A stretch of 64,000 nt of DNA from Xylanibacillus composti (lineage in GTDB: Bacteria > Bacillota > Bacilli > Paenibacillales > K13): NCBI RefSeq assembly GCF_018403685.1, contig NZ_BOVK01000051.1, positions 1 to 64,000 on the forward strand. The letters run 5' to 3'. This document shows positions 35,143-43,323 of the stretch, in pieces. The translations under genes and the position numbers were made by a program. The notes beneath the pieces were generated by a model. It did no database searches. It was given only the letters and a program-made list of their open reading frames with translations, and was not told where the DNA came from. The number at the start of each line of letters is the position of its first letter. Positions within the stretch are counted from its first letter, which is position 1.

Positions 35143-36726
35143 TTAGAATTGCCTGGATAACGCTTGTCCTGCAAATACACCGGTTACTTTCTCGTTTCGA
35201 ACCGCAACTTCACCGTTAACGAGTACATGTGAGATGCCTTCCGGGGCGCTTCTGGAAAGTAGATAGGTTGCGGTGTCTCTGACCGAATCCGGATCAAATA
35301 CAACCAAATCCGCTGCTTTCCCGACTTCCACTGTTCCCCGATCCTTCAGGCCGAAACGGTCTGCGGCCGTCTTGGTCATGCGGTTAATCATTGTCTCAAG
35401 TCTGAAGCCGTATTCCCTGCAGAAACGGAGCAATCTGGGGAATGTGCCAAAAGCTCTTGGATGAGGATTTTTCCCAAGCGGAATCCCATCGGAGCCAACC
35501 ATATAATAAGGTCTGGACAATAGCTCCAAGACATCCTTGTTGATTTGCTCCCAAATATCCGGAGCGTCAAATGGAGGCGTTGTAAAGAATCCGACCTCTA
35601 GCTCTTCTTCCAGCAAAATATCGCATATCATATCCGGCACAGACTGTCCGCGCTCTCTGGCCACATCAATAAAGCTTCTCCCGATATACTGCGGATTTTT
35701 CTTTAGATGAGTGAAATGCCCGACGCATTCGATGGTATTGGCTTCAATTCCTTCCATCATCCGTTTTCTCAAGGATTGATTCCGAAGTCTTTCCAGCGTT
35801 GCATCAAACCCGTCCTCCACTGCCCATGGCGGAAGAAAGATCACAGCATAACCGCTTCCGGAAGGGTACGGATATAGCTCCAACGTAAGGTCAACTCCCC
35901 GCTGATACGCCGCATCGATATGCTTCATCACTTCATCAACCTTGCCAGCGGTTTCCGGGGTAGTTCTGAAATGGGAAAAGTGCAGCTTGGCCCCTGATTT
36001 TTCCGCAATCTCAATGGCTTCCAATACCGGATCAAACGGCTCCCCGCGAAATACACTTCGCAAGTGAGTAACATATACGCTGTCGTTCTCAGCCACAGTT
36101 TTGCATAATTCAATCATTTCTTCCGTATCGGAGTACGAACATGGATAATAGCTTAGCCCGGTAGAGAAAGCAGCAGCGCCTTCCTTAAGTCCTTGATCAA
36201 GCAATGCTTTGGCTTTTTTCATGCTCTCGCCGGTTAAAGGCACGTCCTTCATCCCTACCGTTTCAAGCCTCAATGCTCCGTGCGGCACTTGGTATACCGT
36301 GTTGATGGCAACCGTTCGATGAAACTGTTGGCGGTATTCTGCTACAGTCGACCAATCCCATGAAATAGGCGGCCTGCCGTTTAATCCGGCTAAATACTTT
36401 GCATACATCGATAAGTTCGCTTCGCTTAACGGTGCGTATGAGAGCCCGTCCTGGCCTAAAACTTCCGTTGTCACACCTTGATACAGCCCATTGGCATGCT
36501 GCCTGTCCCACAATAACATAATGTCGGAATGAACATGCGTGTCGATAAAACCCGGGCTGACAATTTTTCCAGTAGCGTCAATGATCTCTGTTGCAACGAC
36601 ATTCGGCTTTTCATCAGCAGCAATCTCAACGATCTTGCCGTCTTTCACATAAACGTCGGCTTTGAATCGTTCTTTCTCAGTGCCGTCAATGACGCAGCCG
36701 CCTTTGATGACTACATCAAATTGCAT
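35143..36726 (-). CDS. N-acyl-D-amino-acid deacylase family amidohydrolase
   Basis: A 527-aa metal-dependent amidohydrolase of the D-aminoacylase / N-acyl-D-glutamate deacylase group. It has a metal-binding HVHSD (about residue 63-67), conserved His in VTHLRS and LHFSHFRTT, and the catalytic Asp in MVGSDGIPLGKNPHPRAFGTF. The zinc-bridging Cys found in D-aminoacylases (GNCG) is replaced by Asp here (GQDGLS). Within this operon it could remove the acyl group from an oxidised N-acyl amino sugar, but an N-acyl-D-amino acid is the standard alternative. The ATG follows GGGGAAGG. Confidence 0.85.
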   Translation of the reverse strand: MQFDVVIKGGCVIDGTEKERFKADVYVKDGKIVEIAADEKPNVVATEIIDATGKIVSPGFIDTHVHSDIMLLWDRQHANGLYQGVTTEVLGQDGLSYAPLSEANLSMYAKYLAGLNGRPPISWDWSTVAEYRQQFHRTVAINTVYQVPHGALRLETVGMKDVPLTGESMKKAKALLDQGLKEGAAAFSTGLSYYPCSYSDTEEMIELCKTVAENDSVYVTHLRSVFRGEPFDPVLEAIEIAEKSGAKLHFSHFRTTPETAGKVDEVMKHIDAAYQRGVDLTLELYPYPSGSGYAVIFLPPWAVEDGFDATLERLRNQSLRKRMMEGIEANTIECVGHFTHLKKNPQYIGRSFIDVARERGQSVPDMICDILLEEELEVGFFTTPPFDAPDIWEQINKDVLELLSRPYYMVGSDGIPLGKNPHPRAFGTFPRLLRFCREYGFRLETMINRMTKTAADRFGLKDRGTVEVGKAADLVVFDPDSVRDTATYLLSRSAPEGISHVLVNGEVAVRNEKVTGVFAGQALSRQF

Positions 36727-36813
36727 GTTGGTTTCCTTCCCCTCTTTGAAGATTGCCTGAAGTCCGCTTCCCGTATTTTTTGTGCAACACCCCCTATTCC
36801 ATAGTTTCGCGCT

Positions 36814-37926
36814 TCACTCCATTGATAAAAGCGCTTTCATTCTATCGATAATGAGTGGAATTTCATGGTCTTGAAGATTCAGCGGATTAATGATGATGCC
36901 TTGTTCATCCGGAGTTAAGCCAACCATGATTCCCGGCTCTCCCCATTCCAATTGATTCTTGAGCTCAAGGGCGGAAAGAGGCATCGATGAATCCAAAATA
37001 ACGGCCGCTCTGGGATAATGTTGCCCTACAGGACCAGGAAACACTCTTTGCACTGTCAGCCCTGGATTATTCAACGATTTTTGGATCAGCTGAACTCTTT
37101 GTTCCAGTTCATGTGTCACTTTGGCATGATCCAAGCGTATATAACGTTCGACCGCTGCCAACAATCCCATCATTTCTTCTTTTCCAACCTTCATCGATCG
37201 GCCTATTGAATGCCTTGGACTCATGTGGATGCGGCAGGCATGGATCAAGTCTCTTTTACCTACGACAAGCCCTGTGCATTGGGGCCCTCTTAATGTTTTT
37301 CCACCCGAGAAAATCGCTGCTGTCGCTCCCATTTCCGTAAATCTCCATAAATTCTCAACCGGCGGCAGCTGTGCCGCAGCATCCACAATGACAGGGATCC
37401 CATGCTTTTGGCCAATCTCTATTACGGTTTCCAAAGGCAGGACCCCTTTCTTTAAGGTCGCTGCATCGAAATAAAAGATGCAGGCAGTACGGTCATTGAT
37501 AGCGCTCTCCAGCTGCCATGGATAAGTGACATCCACATTTCCTATCTCAACCAGCTTAACGCCAACCTGCCTAATCGCGTGATCATAACCATTTCTTTGG
37601 CTTCTATGCATAATAACTTCATTTTTCATGCCTAATGTATCCGGCAATCTTTCAGCTTTCGCCAAATCGTCGCCTGCAACGCAGGCTGCAGTCACAATGG
37701 CCATGCCTGCAGCTGCCCCATTGGTTATAAGCGCACTTTCATTTCGGGTCAACTGAGCAAGCCGTTGTCCTGCTTTATCCTGAAGCTCTTCAATGTTGAC
37801 GAATGATTTCCCGGCCTCGACCATAGCATGGATGACTTCTTCCGGCATTAACGAACCGCCGATGATGGTATACGTATCAACCGCATTGATGAGAGTGCGG
37901 ACACCCAAGTTTTTGTACGATGGCAT
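36814..37926 (-). CDS. SelA-like PLP-dependent enzyme (glucosaminate ammonia-lyase type)
   Basis: A fold-type I PLP enzyme (370 aa) of the SelA-like / D-glucosaminate-6-phosphate ammonia-lyase (DgaE) group. The PLP-binding Lys is in IFSGGKTLRGPQ (about residue 210); the Asp contacting the pyridine is in IPVIVDAAAQLPP. Such enzymes deaminate 2-amino-2-deoxy sugar acids to 2-keto-3-deoxy acids. The ATG at 37926 is chosen from AAAAGGGG; the open frame runs ~80 codons further upstream but there it overlaps the SDR gene. The first base of the ATG directly touches the SDR stop, implying translational coupling. Confidence 0.83.
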   Translation of the reverse strand: MPSYKNLGVRTLINAVDTYTIIGGSLMPEEVIHAMVEAGKSFVNIEELQDKAGQRLAQLTRNESALITNGAAAGMAIVTAACVAGDDLAKAERLPDTLGMKNEVIMHRSQRNGYDHAIRQVGVKLVEIGNVDVTYPWQLESAINDRTACIFYFDAATLKKGVLPLETVIEIGQKHGIPVIVDAAAQLPPVENLWRFTEMGATAAIFSGGKTLRGPQCTGLVVGKRDLIHACRIHMSPRHSIGRSMKVGKEEMMGLLAAVERYIRLDHAKVTHELEQRVQLIQKSLNNPGLTVQRVFPGPVGQHYPRAAVILDSSMPLSALELKNQLEWGEPGIMVGLTPDEQGIIINPLNLQDHEIPLIIDRMKALLSME

Positions 37927-37927
37927 G

Positions 37928-38713
37928 TTATATCCCCTTTTCCTCGATGATTTGCGCCAAATATCCTCCGTCAACGGTATGGCAGCTCCCTGTAATAAAT
38001 GAGGCCATATCGGATGACAGGAATAATATGAGCTGGGCAACCTCTTCGGGCTGTCCTGCGCGGTACATCGGCTGCATCGTTTCGATAAATTGCTTGAGAG
38101 CTTCGGGGTTCTCGTGATTCTCAATGGATCGATGCAAGTCGTCGGTATAGATGCATCCAGGCATAACTGCATTCACACGAATGTTGTTCCTCGCATAATC
38201 AATGGCCATTCCTCTAGTTAAGGCATTGATGCCGCCCTTTGTTGAGGCATAGACGCTAAAATGCTTTTGGGTCGCTTCCGCTTGTACGGACGATACATTC
38301 ACAATGGCGCCTTTCCCGGCATCCATCATATAGGGTATACAGTACTTGGAGAAAAGAAATACGCTTCTTAAGTTTGTATGGTGCAACCGTTCCCATTCTT
38401 CTTCACTTACGGTATGGAGCAGCTTTTGCATTCCGATTCCGGCATTGTTGACCAAGATATCGATTCGGCCATATTTGGCATAGGTTTGTTCAACGGCTGA
38501 TCGAACTAAATCAGGGTTTGAAACATCCGTTTGCATAAAAAATGCGCGACCGCCAGCCTTTTGGATTTGCTCAAGCGTTTGTTGCCCCTTGGTCTCATGA
38601 ATATCAACCAAACCAACGATGGCTCCTTGCTCTGCGAATAATAAGCTTGTCGCTTTGCCAATACCCGACGCGGCCCCAGTTACTATAGCGACTCTTTGAT
38701 CTAACAAAGTCAT
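37928..38713 (-). CDS. SDR-family NAD(P)-dependent oxidoreductase
   Basis: A classical short-chain dehydrogenase (261 aa) with cofactor motif TGAASGIG (residues 12-19), NNAGIG (~90), catalytic Ser in NVSSVQAE and YASTKGG with Tyr-x3-Lys (~155). First gene of the operon, right behind a consensus promoter and a 12-bp inverted-repeat operator. In context it could oxidise the C1 (or another hydroxyl) of an imported N-acyl amino sugar. The exact substrate is unknown. Confidence 0.88.
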   Translation of the reverse strand: MTLLDQRVAIVTGAASGIGKATSLLFAEQGAIVGLVDIHETKGQQTLEQIQKAGGRAFFMQTDVSNPDLVRSAVEQTYAKYGRIDILVNNAGIGMQKLLHTVSEEEWERLHHTNLRSVFLFSKYCIPYMMDAGKGAIVNVSSVQAEATQKHFSVYASTKGGINALTRGMAIDYARNNIRVNAVMPGCIYTDDLHRSIENHENPEALKQFIETMQPMYRAGQPEEVAQLILFLSSDMASFITGSCHTVDGGYLAQIIEEKGI

Positions 38714-38744
38714 ATGGCATCACACCTCCTCTATGAAAGTATTT

Positions 38745-38811
38745 TAGTTTATTCGTTCGACGAATAAACTATTCTAGCGTCATTATAAGCCTAGGTGTTT
38801 TTCAGTGTCAA
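38745..38811 (-). promoter_or_regulatory. Promoter and palindromic operator of the SDR/SelA/deacylase/transport operon
   Basis: On the minus strand: -35 TTGACA (38806-38811), 18-nt spacer, -10 TATAAT (38782-38787), both consensus. About 10 nt downstream of the -10 is a perfect inverted repeat, arms TAGTTTATTCGT and ACGAATAAACTA around TCG (38745-38771). A repressor there would block the start of transcription. The motif recalls ROK-family (XylR/NagC-like) operators, which is only a suggestion. Confidence 0.8.
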
Positions 38812-38823
38812 TTCGCAAATTAG

Positions 38824-38886
38824 TCATTTCCGAATTGCCTCCTTCGAACCTCCACCGATAACAGCAATCTTCACTTTATTGTTCAT
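38824..38886 (-). pseudogene. N-terminal relic of a GH4-family glycosidase
   Basis: The ATG at 38886 opens a 20-codon frame encoding MNNKVKIAVIGGGSKEAIRK. VKIAVIGGGS is the NAD-binding start of GH4 (6-phospho-alpha-glucosidase type) enzymes; everything after it is gone. It overlaps the end of the BadF relic by 11 bases, as in intact two-gene operons. Confidence 0.65.
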
Positions 38887-39187
38887 ATACCGTTCTCCTC
38901 CCATAGAAATTAAATGTGGAATAAATGCTTGCATCGGCTTTCATTCCTATTCGATCCATAGCTAGCAATACCGCGCCATAAACCGGCGCCTTATCAGGAA
39001 CTGTATATTTGGCATCGGGATATTGACTTTGCACCGTTTTCTTCAATTTCGCCAAAAGCTTGTCGCTTTTCCCCAGCTGAAACACACTGCCAATCAATAC
39101 AGCCGGGATCTCATCTCCTTCGAAGTTGCCAAGGCGCTTAATGACAGAATAAGCGGCAATGCCAAGCTTCATTTTAGTATTTTCCAT
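38876..39187 (-). pseudogene. Truncated BadF/BadG/BcrA-type (GlcNAc kinase-like) protein
   Basis: The 103-aa reading frame matches only the C-terminal part of BadF-type sugar kinases (segments EIPAVLIGSVFQLGKSD and KYTVPDKAPVYGAVLLAMDRIG); the ATP-binding N-terminal two thirds are missing. It lies directly behind an intact promoter and operator, so the deletion fused the start of the transcription unit to the end of the gene. It may still be transcribed. Confidence 0.7.
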
Positions 39188-39216
39188 GATTTGAATGGCC
39201 GACCTTGAATTTGGTT

Positions 39217-39272
39217 AGTTTATTCGTCGAATTAACTTGCTTAATGTTAATCTGGTTATGACTTAATGTCAA
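39217..39272 (-). promoter_or_regulatory. Promoter and second copy of the operator before the BadF relic
   Basis: On the minus strand: -35 TTGACA (39267-39272), 17-nt spacer, -10 TAACAT (39244-39249). Just downstream, arms AGTTTATTCG and CGAATTAACT (39217-39237, one mismatch, 1-nt centre) repeat the half-site found at 38745-38771, although the centre there is longer by 4 nt. A common repressor for both units is likely. Confidence 0.7.
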
Positions 39273-39454
39273 TCCATAATTTATGAATATGTTGCTATTC
39301 CGTAATAAAGTCTACCATACCTGTTCTGAGCAAATTTCACCATGGAACAGTAGACTATCACATTGACAAAAGCAGATAAGCAGGTAAAAGTGTTGAAGAG
39401 GATCATGGATGAACATATGACTAACGCGGAAGGAAGCAACATTCGGACTTAAAG

Positions 39455-39967
39455 ACGGCAAGTGATTTAGCTAAAGACCCTTATGTTTCCGCCATAAACC
39501 GGTCACCTTATTTCAACATTTTTCACAATGTGTTGTATAGGTCGAACTACTGGTATCCGCTCATTTCAGCATGGATGGTCAATTCGCAAACCTATAACTT
39601 CATGTATAATTCTATCAAGTTGGCTGGACTTTCCACGATTTTCATCATTTTGGTGTTCGTCATCGTTGCCTACACAAGCCGCATGCTGAACAGTGCCGCA
39701 GGAATCGCGCTCGCCAAGACGATGACGACCGGATACGCCATACCCGGGGCGATTATCGCGATTGGCGTCCTAAGCTTCTTCATTCCTGCTGCTGGATGAG
39801 CCGTTCAGTAATCTGGATGCGGCTTCAAAATCACGATCCGCCGTGAGCTTCGGGATATCTTGAAGACAGCGGGCATCACCTGCCTGCTCGTATCTTACGA
39901 TCCGCAGGACATCGAAAGTATCTGCGATCAATCAATCCGCTTCAGCGAACAGAAGGTTGCGACATGA
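39455..39967 (+). pseudogene. Relic of an iron(III) ABC transporter: FbpB permease fused to FbpC ATPase remnant
   Basis: The first part (open from 39455 to about 39799) encodes the second half of an FbpB/SfuB-type permease, with YNSIKLAGLSTIFIILVFVI and GYAIPGAIIAIGVLSFF. It runs straight into a Walker B fragment (LLDEPFSNLDA at about 39788). After a frameshift, the C-terminal end of the ATPase follows (IRRELRDILKTAGITCLLVS to the TGA at 39967). Most of both genes has been deleted. A terminator follows. Confidence 0.72.
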
Positions 39968-39974
39968 GGCGACT

Positions 39975-40017
39975 GACCCCGAGCAATTCTTGAACAGGAA
40001 TCGCTCGGGGTCTTTTT
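39975..40017 (+). terminator. Rho-independent terminator after the Fbp relic
   Basis: Stem GACCCCGAGC / GCTCGGGGTC with inner pairing GATTCCTG-like sequence, followed by TCTTTTTG. It probably was the terminator of the original iron-transport operon. Confidence 0.85.
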
Positions 40018-40131
40018 GTTGTTTCGATATTTGATTCATTAACAGTGGCACCTTTTCTCCGGAGGCTGAATCACCTATCACCCTGTCAGCAGGCATCCGC
40101 ATATGCTGCAAAAAAAAGGATGTGATAAGCC

Positions 40132-40470
40132 ATGCCCAATTACCGAATTATCGTAGATCTATCCGACCGTCAGTTATATCTGCTGGATCATAATACTGTC
40201 GTTCGCGGGTTTCCTGTGGGAATCGGCGCCATGGTCACGCAAACACCAACAGGCGAATTTACCATTATTAACAAACAAGCTAACCCCGGAGGGCCTTACG
40301 GCGCGTTCTGGATGGGCTTGTCCAAACCGCATTACGGCATTCACGGTACGAATAATCCGGCTTCCATTGGCAAGCTGGTATCCCTCGGTTGTATTCGGAT
40401 GTATAACCAGGATGTTGTTGCATTATCCAGGCTCGTACCGGTTGGAACAAGAGTGACGATTCGTCCGTAG
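40132..40470 (+). CDS. Small L,D-transpeptidase (YkuD domain)
   Basis: A minimal catalytic domain (112 aa) of the L,D-transpeptidase family, which forms or modifies peptidoglycan cross-links. Substrate-binding segment [20 protein letters not shown], then [24 protein letters not shown] with the catalytic His and Cys (Cys ~92). No signal peptide or LysM domain is present, unlike B. subtilis YkuD, so the route to the wall is unclear; a spore-associated role is possible. AAAAGGATG precedes the ATG. Confidence 0.88.
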   Translation: MPNYRIIVDLSDRQLYLLDHNTVVRGFPVGIGAMVTQTPTGEFTIINKQANPGGPYGAFWMGLSKPHYGIHGTNNPASIGKLVSLGCIRMYNQDVVALSRLVPVGTRVTIRP

Positions 40471-40498
40471 CGCCGGACGGTGGGGAGTCAGGCATTTA

Positions 40499-40894
40499 TC
40501 ACGCATTGTCTTTTACCCTATACCAATACCTATATACTTCTTTGTACCCCAGCTTGGAATAAAGCCTCCATGCCGGAGCATTGTTCGCTACTACCGCTAG
40601 ATAACTGTACCTGGCTCCATTCTCCCGCCCCCACCTCAGCAGATGGAGTATCATTTGCTCTGCAAAGCCTCGGTTTCTGAAGTTGATATCCGTCACGATA
40701 TCGTATAACCCTATGTGTTCCCTTTCCACTACTCCAAAACCACAAGCTATAGCTTGCTCCTGGTCGTAAAGCGTAAATATGCAATCACCAAAAAACCTCT
40801 CCCTATCCTCTGACTATCCACTAGCCTGGGAGGTTGACACATCCATTTTTCCAACATCAAGCCAATATTCTGCAATTGCGTAATCTCTTATTTC
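40499..40894 (-). pseudogene. GNAT acetyltransferase, decayed
   Basis: The 76-codon intact part carries the acetyl-CoA-binding end of a GNAT protein (YDIVTDINFRNRGFAEQMILHLL, then NNAPAWRLYSKLGYKEVYRYWYR). The same frame continues upstream through plausible GNAT sequence (FTLYDQEQAIACGFGVVE) but is broken by TAG at 40814-40816 and lacks a start and the N-terminal third. I therefore treat it as a pseudogene. Confidence 0.65.
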
Positions 40895-41051
40895 AAAATT
40901 TCACCGAATCCGTAACGATCTCGTCACAAGCTCACAACATTGGCGGCGGCGGTACGATAAACCTGTGGAAATGACTGAAACCGGTACATCGCGTTCAGAG
41001 GTAGGACGAATTAGGAGGCGAAGAAGGAACGGACCAGTCGCTTGAATCAAA

Positions 41052-41235
41052 TAGCGGTCATCCGTGTCCATTAGAGCGAAAAAAACGTTCTTTTGCTTTT
41101 CTAACGGTCGCCGATGTCCATTAGAGAGCAAAAATCGTCGTTTTGACCTGTCCATGCTGCGCTAATGGTCACCCATGTCCGTTATATTCCTAAAAACGCC
41201 CCAGACACCCTGTAGCGGTCATCCGTGTCCGTTTG
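41052..41235. repeat. Four-unit intergenic repeat (TAGCGGTCATCCGTGTCC family)
   Basis: Units start at 41052, 41102, 41163 and 41213 (spacing 50, 61 and 50). Each reads TARCGGTCRYCCRTGTCCRT followed by TAGAG-type sequence and usually an A-rich tail. Each is itself a loose palindrome, TAACGG ... CCGTTA. The flanking gap 40895-41448 holds no gene that I can support. Confidence 0.75.
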
Positions 41236-41391
41236 AGTTCCGGATGCTGCATTTCCCAAACGGCTAAATCGGCAGCGCTGCTATCGTCAACATGAACGTT
41301 CACAGTGGATGAGCATCATGTATCGCATTGTCGTGAACGGACTTCGAGAATCCCCATATTATGTGTTCAACATCCAATACATAACACTTGA

Positions 41392-41419
41392 AGGGGCTGC
41401 TCAACTTGATGCAGCCCCT
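41392..41419. terminator. GC-rich hairpin downstream of the Msr-like gene
   Basis: Perfect 9-bp stem AGGGGCTGC / GCAGCCCCT with a 10-nt loop, ~30 nt after the stop codon of the minus-strand gene. No T-run follows on either strand, so it may be a weak terminator or 3'-end stabiliser. Confidence 0.5.
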
Positions 41420-41448
41420 CATGTTGTAGAACAAAGGCTCTGTTCGTT

Positions 41449-42912
41449 CTAGTCTATCCTGATAATGTTCCCATCCTTGACTTCATATACTATATCCGCT
41501 ACATTGTCCACCAACCGGGCATCATGCGTGATAAACAAGATCGTCCCTGCATATTCGCGCATAAGCTGCTCCAAGGCTTCCACCGCAGGAAGATCGAGAA
41601 AATTGCTCGGCTCGTCCAGGAGCAGGATATTGTACCGGCCGAGCAGCATGTGGGCCAGCTTCAGCTTGATGATCTCCCCGCCGCTCAGTACAGCCAGCTC
41701 CTTGCGGATGTCCTGCTGCGAAACCCCCATTGCCGCCAGGACGGCACGCACCTCAGACACTGGATAGTCGCATTCGTCCAGCAAATACTCCAGCACTTTC
41801 TGATCGCGCATGGTTTTGTAGCTGTCTTGCGCAAAGTAGCCCAACTGGGCTTTGGGCGACAGGACAATGCCGTCTTCGCGATTCAAAATCATCTGGAACA
41901 GGGTGGATTTCCCCGTCCCATTCGCTCCCGTAATCGCGATTTTGGCGCCCAGCGGAAATTGAAACGACGCCCGCTCGAAGATCACTTTGTCGCCATACCG
42001 CTTGACCAGATCGTTCCCGATGATCGGAAACGGATTGTGCAGGGCCAGGGCAGGGCTTTGCCGAAAGCGAATGGTTCGTAGCGTTTCCGGCGCTTCCGGC
42101 TTGCCTAGCGCTTCCATGCGATGCTCCATGTTGCGGGCGGCTTGATGCAGCTTCTTCTGTTTGCTGCCCGTTGTTTTCTGATGGCCGAGTCGTCCGCCGC
42201 TCTCCGATTTGTTCTTGCCGGAGGCCCGTGCCTTCTGCTCCATCTTTCTGGCCTGACTCTTGGCTTCCGCAATGGCTTTCTCCAGCCGCACGCGCTCAGC
42301 GCTCCACTGCTTGAATTGCTCGGCCTGGCTTCGCCGCTCCTCCTCCTTCTGGGCCAAGTAGTCGGAGTATCCGCCCCAATACTCGGCAATCTTCCCGTCC
42401 TTCAATTCCCAGATCTTATCCACGACTTGGTCGAGAAAGTCGCGATCATGGCTGATGACCAACAAGGCGCCAGTAATCTGCCTGCATTGGCTGATCAAAA
42501 CCTGTATGCCCTCGCGATCCAAGTGGGACGTCGGTTCATCGGCCAGAATCCCGTCCGCGGCTTCCGACATCGCCAACGCGATCTTCAGCCTCGTCTCTTC
42601 GCCGCCGCTTCGGCGCTCGTCGTCGAGCTTGCTGGCGACGCCCATCTTGCCCAGTAAGGCGAAGTTTTTGCCCTCTCCTGCAACAGGCTCATCCAGCTGC
42701 GGAATATAAGCTAGACGTCCCTCCCGTACAATCTGGCCTTCCGATACTGGCCTTTCTCCAACCAACACCTTCAGCAACGTGCTCTTGCCCGCCCCATTCG
42801 CACCGACCAGGCCAATGCGATCATACGGGTACAGCTCGAGTTCTTCGATATCCAGGACTTTGCGCCCCAAGTACTCCACGTATAGGTTTTCAACTTTTAC
42901 CAATGGCTTCAT
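41449..42912 (-). CDS. Msr-family ABC-F ribosomal protection protein
   Basis: A soluble twin-ATPase that displaces macrolides from the ribosomal exit tunnel. Two nucleotide-binding domains: Walker [11 protein letters not shown] (~39) and [10 protein letters not shown] (~333), signatures [12 protein letters not shown] and [12 protein letters not shown], Walker [16 protein letters not shown] and [12 protein letters not shown]. Between them is a long charged helical linker ([11 protein letters not shown] to [13 protein letters not shown]), the antibiotic-resistance domain. The 487-aa length and many blocks ([40 protein letters not shown]-like TIRFRQS) agree with MsrD/MsrA as I remember them. AAGGAGG precedes the ATG. 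Controlled by a leader peptide and hairpins upstream. Chromosomal context suggests an intrinsic gene. Confidence 0.88.
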   Translation of the reverse strand: MKPLVKVENLYVEYLGRKVLDIEELELYPYDRIGLVGANGAGKSTLLKVLVGERPVSEGQIVREGRLAYIPQLDEPVAGEGKNFALLGKMGVASKLDDERRSGGEETRLKIALAMSEAADGILADEPTSHLDREGIQVLISQCRQITGALLVISHDRDFLDQVVDKIWELKDGKIAEYWGGYSDYLAQKEEERRSQAEQFKQWSAERVRLEKAIAEAKSQARKMEQKARASGKNKSESGGRLGHQKTTGSKQKKLHQAARNMEHRMEALGKPEAPETLRTIRFRQSPALALHNPFPIIGNDLVKRYGDKVIFERASFQFPLGAKIAITGANGTGKSTLFQMILNREDGIVLSPKAQLGYFAQDSYKTMRDQKVLEYLLDECDYPVSEVRAVLAAMGVSQQDIRKELAVLSGGEIIKLKLAHMLLGRYNILLLDEPSNFLDLPAVEALEQLMREYAGTILFITHDARLVDNVADIVYEVKDGNIIRID

Positions 42913-43080
42913 CTAAAATTCCCTCCTTCAAAAATCGCAGTCTTCTGTTTCGCAGGATGACCTGCGATTGATGAAGGGGATCAAATAAAGAACAACCAGC
43001 GCATCGTAACCCGCTCCTTTATGCAATTTGACATGCCGCAAGAAACATAGGAACAAGACATCGAACGGATTTCGGGCAAC

Positions 43081-43122
43081 AAAAAAGCAGATCCAAGTCC
43101 GGCAATGCGGGCTTGCATCTGC
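43081..43122 (-). terminator. Attenuator terminator in the leader of the Msr-like gene
   Basis: On the minus strand the near-perfect stem GCAGATGCAAGCCCG / CCGGACTTGGATCTGC is followed by TTTTTTG. It sits ~170 nt upstream of the start codon but downstream of the promoter and leader ORF, so it would end transcription before the gene unless it is prevented from forming. Confidence 0.8.
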
Positions 43123-43216
43123 ATCATTCACGAGCGAGGCCAAGTGAAAACAAGACATTGCTGTCAAAACAACGCCATGCCTGTTCCATGAAAGTATTCG
43201 CAAATGCAAGCAGCTT

Positions 43217-43240
43217 AAAAAAGCCCACATGTGTGGAAAA
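43217..43240 (-). promoter_or_regulatory. First leader hairpin with U-tract
   Basis: Stem CCACA/TGTGG and then GCTTTTTT, about 25 nt after the leader-peptide stop codon. An A-rich run upstream (AAAAAGC, 43249-43255) could extend the pairing through the U-tract. It may be a pause hairpin or a first terminator of the attenuator. Confidence 0.5.
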
Positions 43241-43264
43241 GAAAATCCGCTTTTTATCGCCAGC

Positions 43265-43291
43265 TTATCGAATACGCATGGAATGCAGCAT
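43265..43291 (-). CDS. Leader peptide MLHSMRIR of the Msr-like gene
   Basis: An 8-codon ORF, ATG to TAA, with AGGAGG 10 nt upstream, starting ~30 nt downstream of the -10 element. Its sequence differs at only two positions from the first eight residues of the ErmD leader (MTHSMRLR, from memory). It ends in Arg-Ile-Arg, a +X+ motif at which macrolide-bound ribosomes stall. Stalling here would be expected to change folding of the downstream hairpins and allow read-through into the ABC-F gene. Confidence 0.85.
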   Translation of the reverse strand: MLHSMRIR

Positions 43292-43323
43292 CTATCAAGG
43301 GCCTCCTATTCAAGAATACACAA

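Noticed and set aside
36814-38172. Long N-terminal extension of the SelA-like protein to 38172
   Set aside because: The extra 82 codons overlap the SDR gene and are Ser/Cys/Pro-rich noise; the ATG at 37926 has a proper ribosome binding site and gives family length.
41052-41235. CRISPR array
   Set aside because: Only four degenerate units, variable spacing, repeats and spacers not separable, no cas genes nearby.
42928-43230. 100-aa minus-strand frame in the Msr-like leader
   Set aside because: It has no ribosome binding site and spans the attenuator hairpins; the short MLHSMRIR ORF is the credible coding element.
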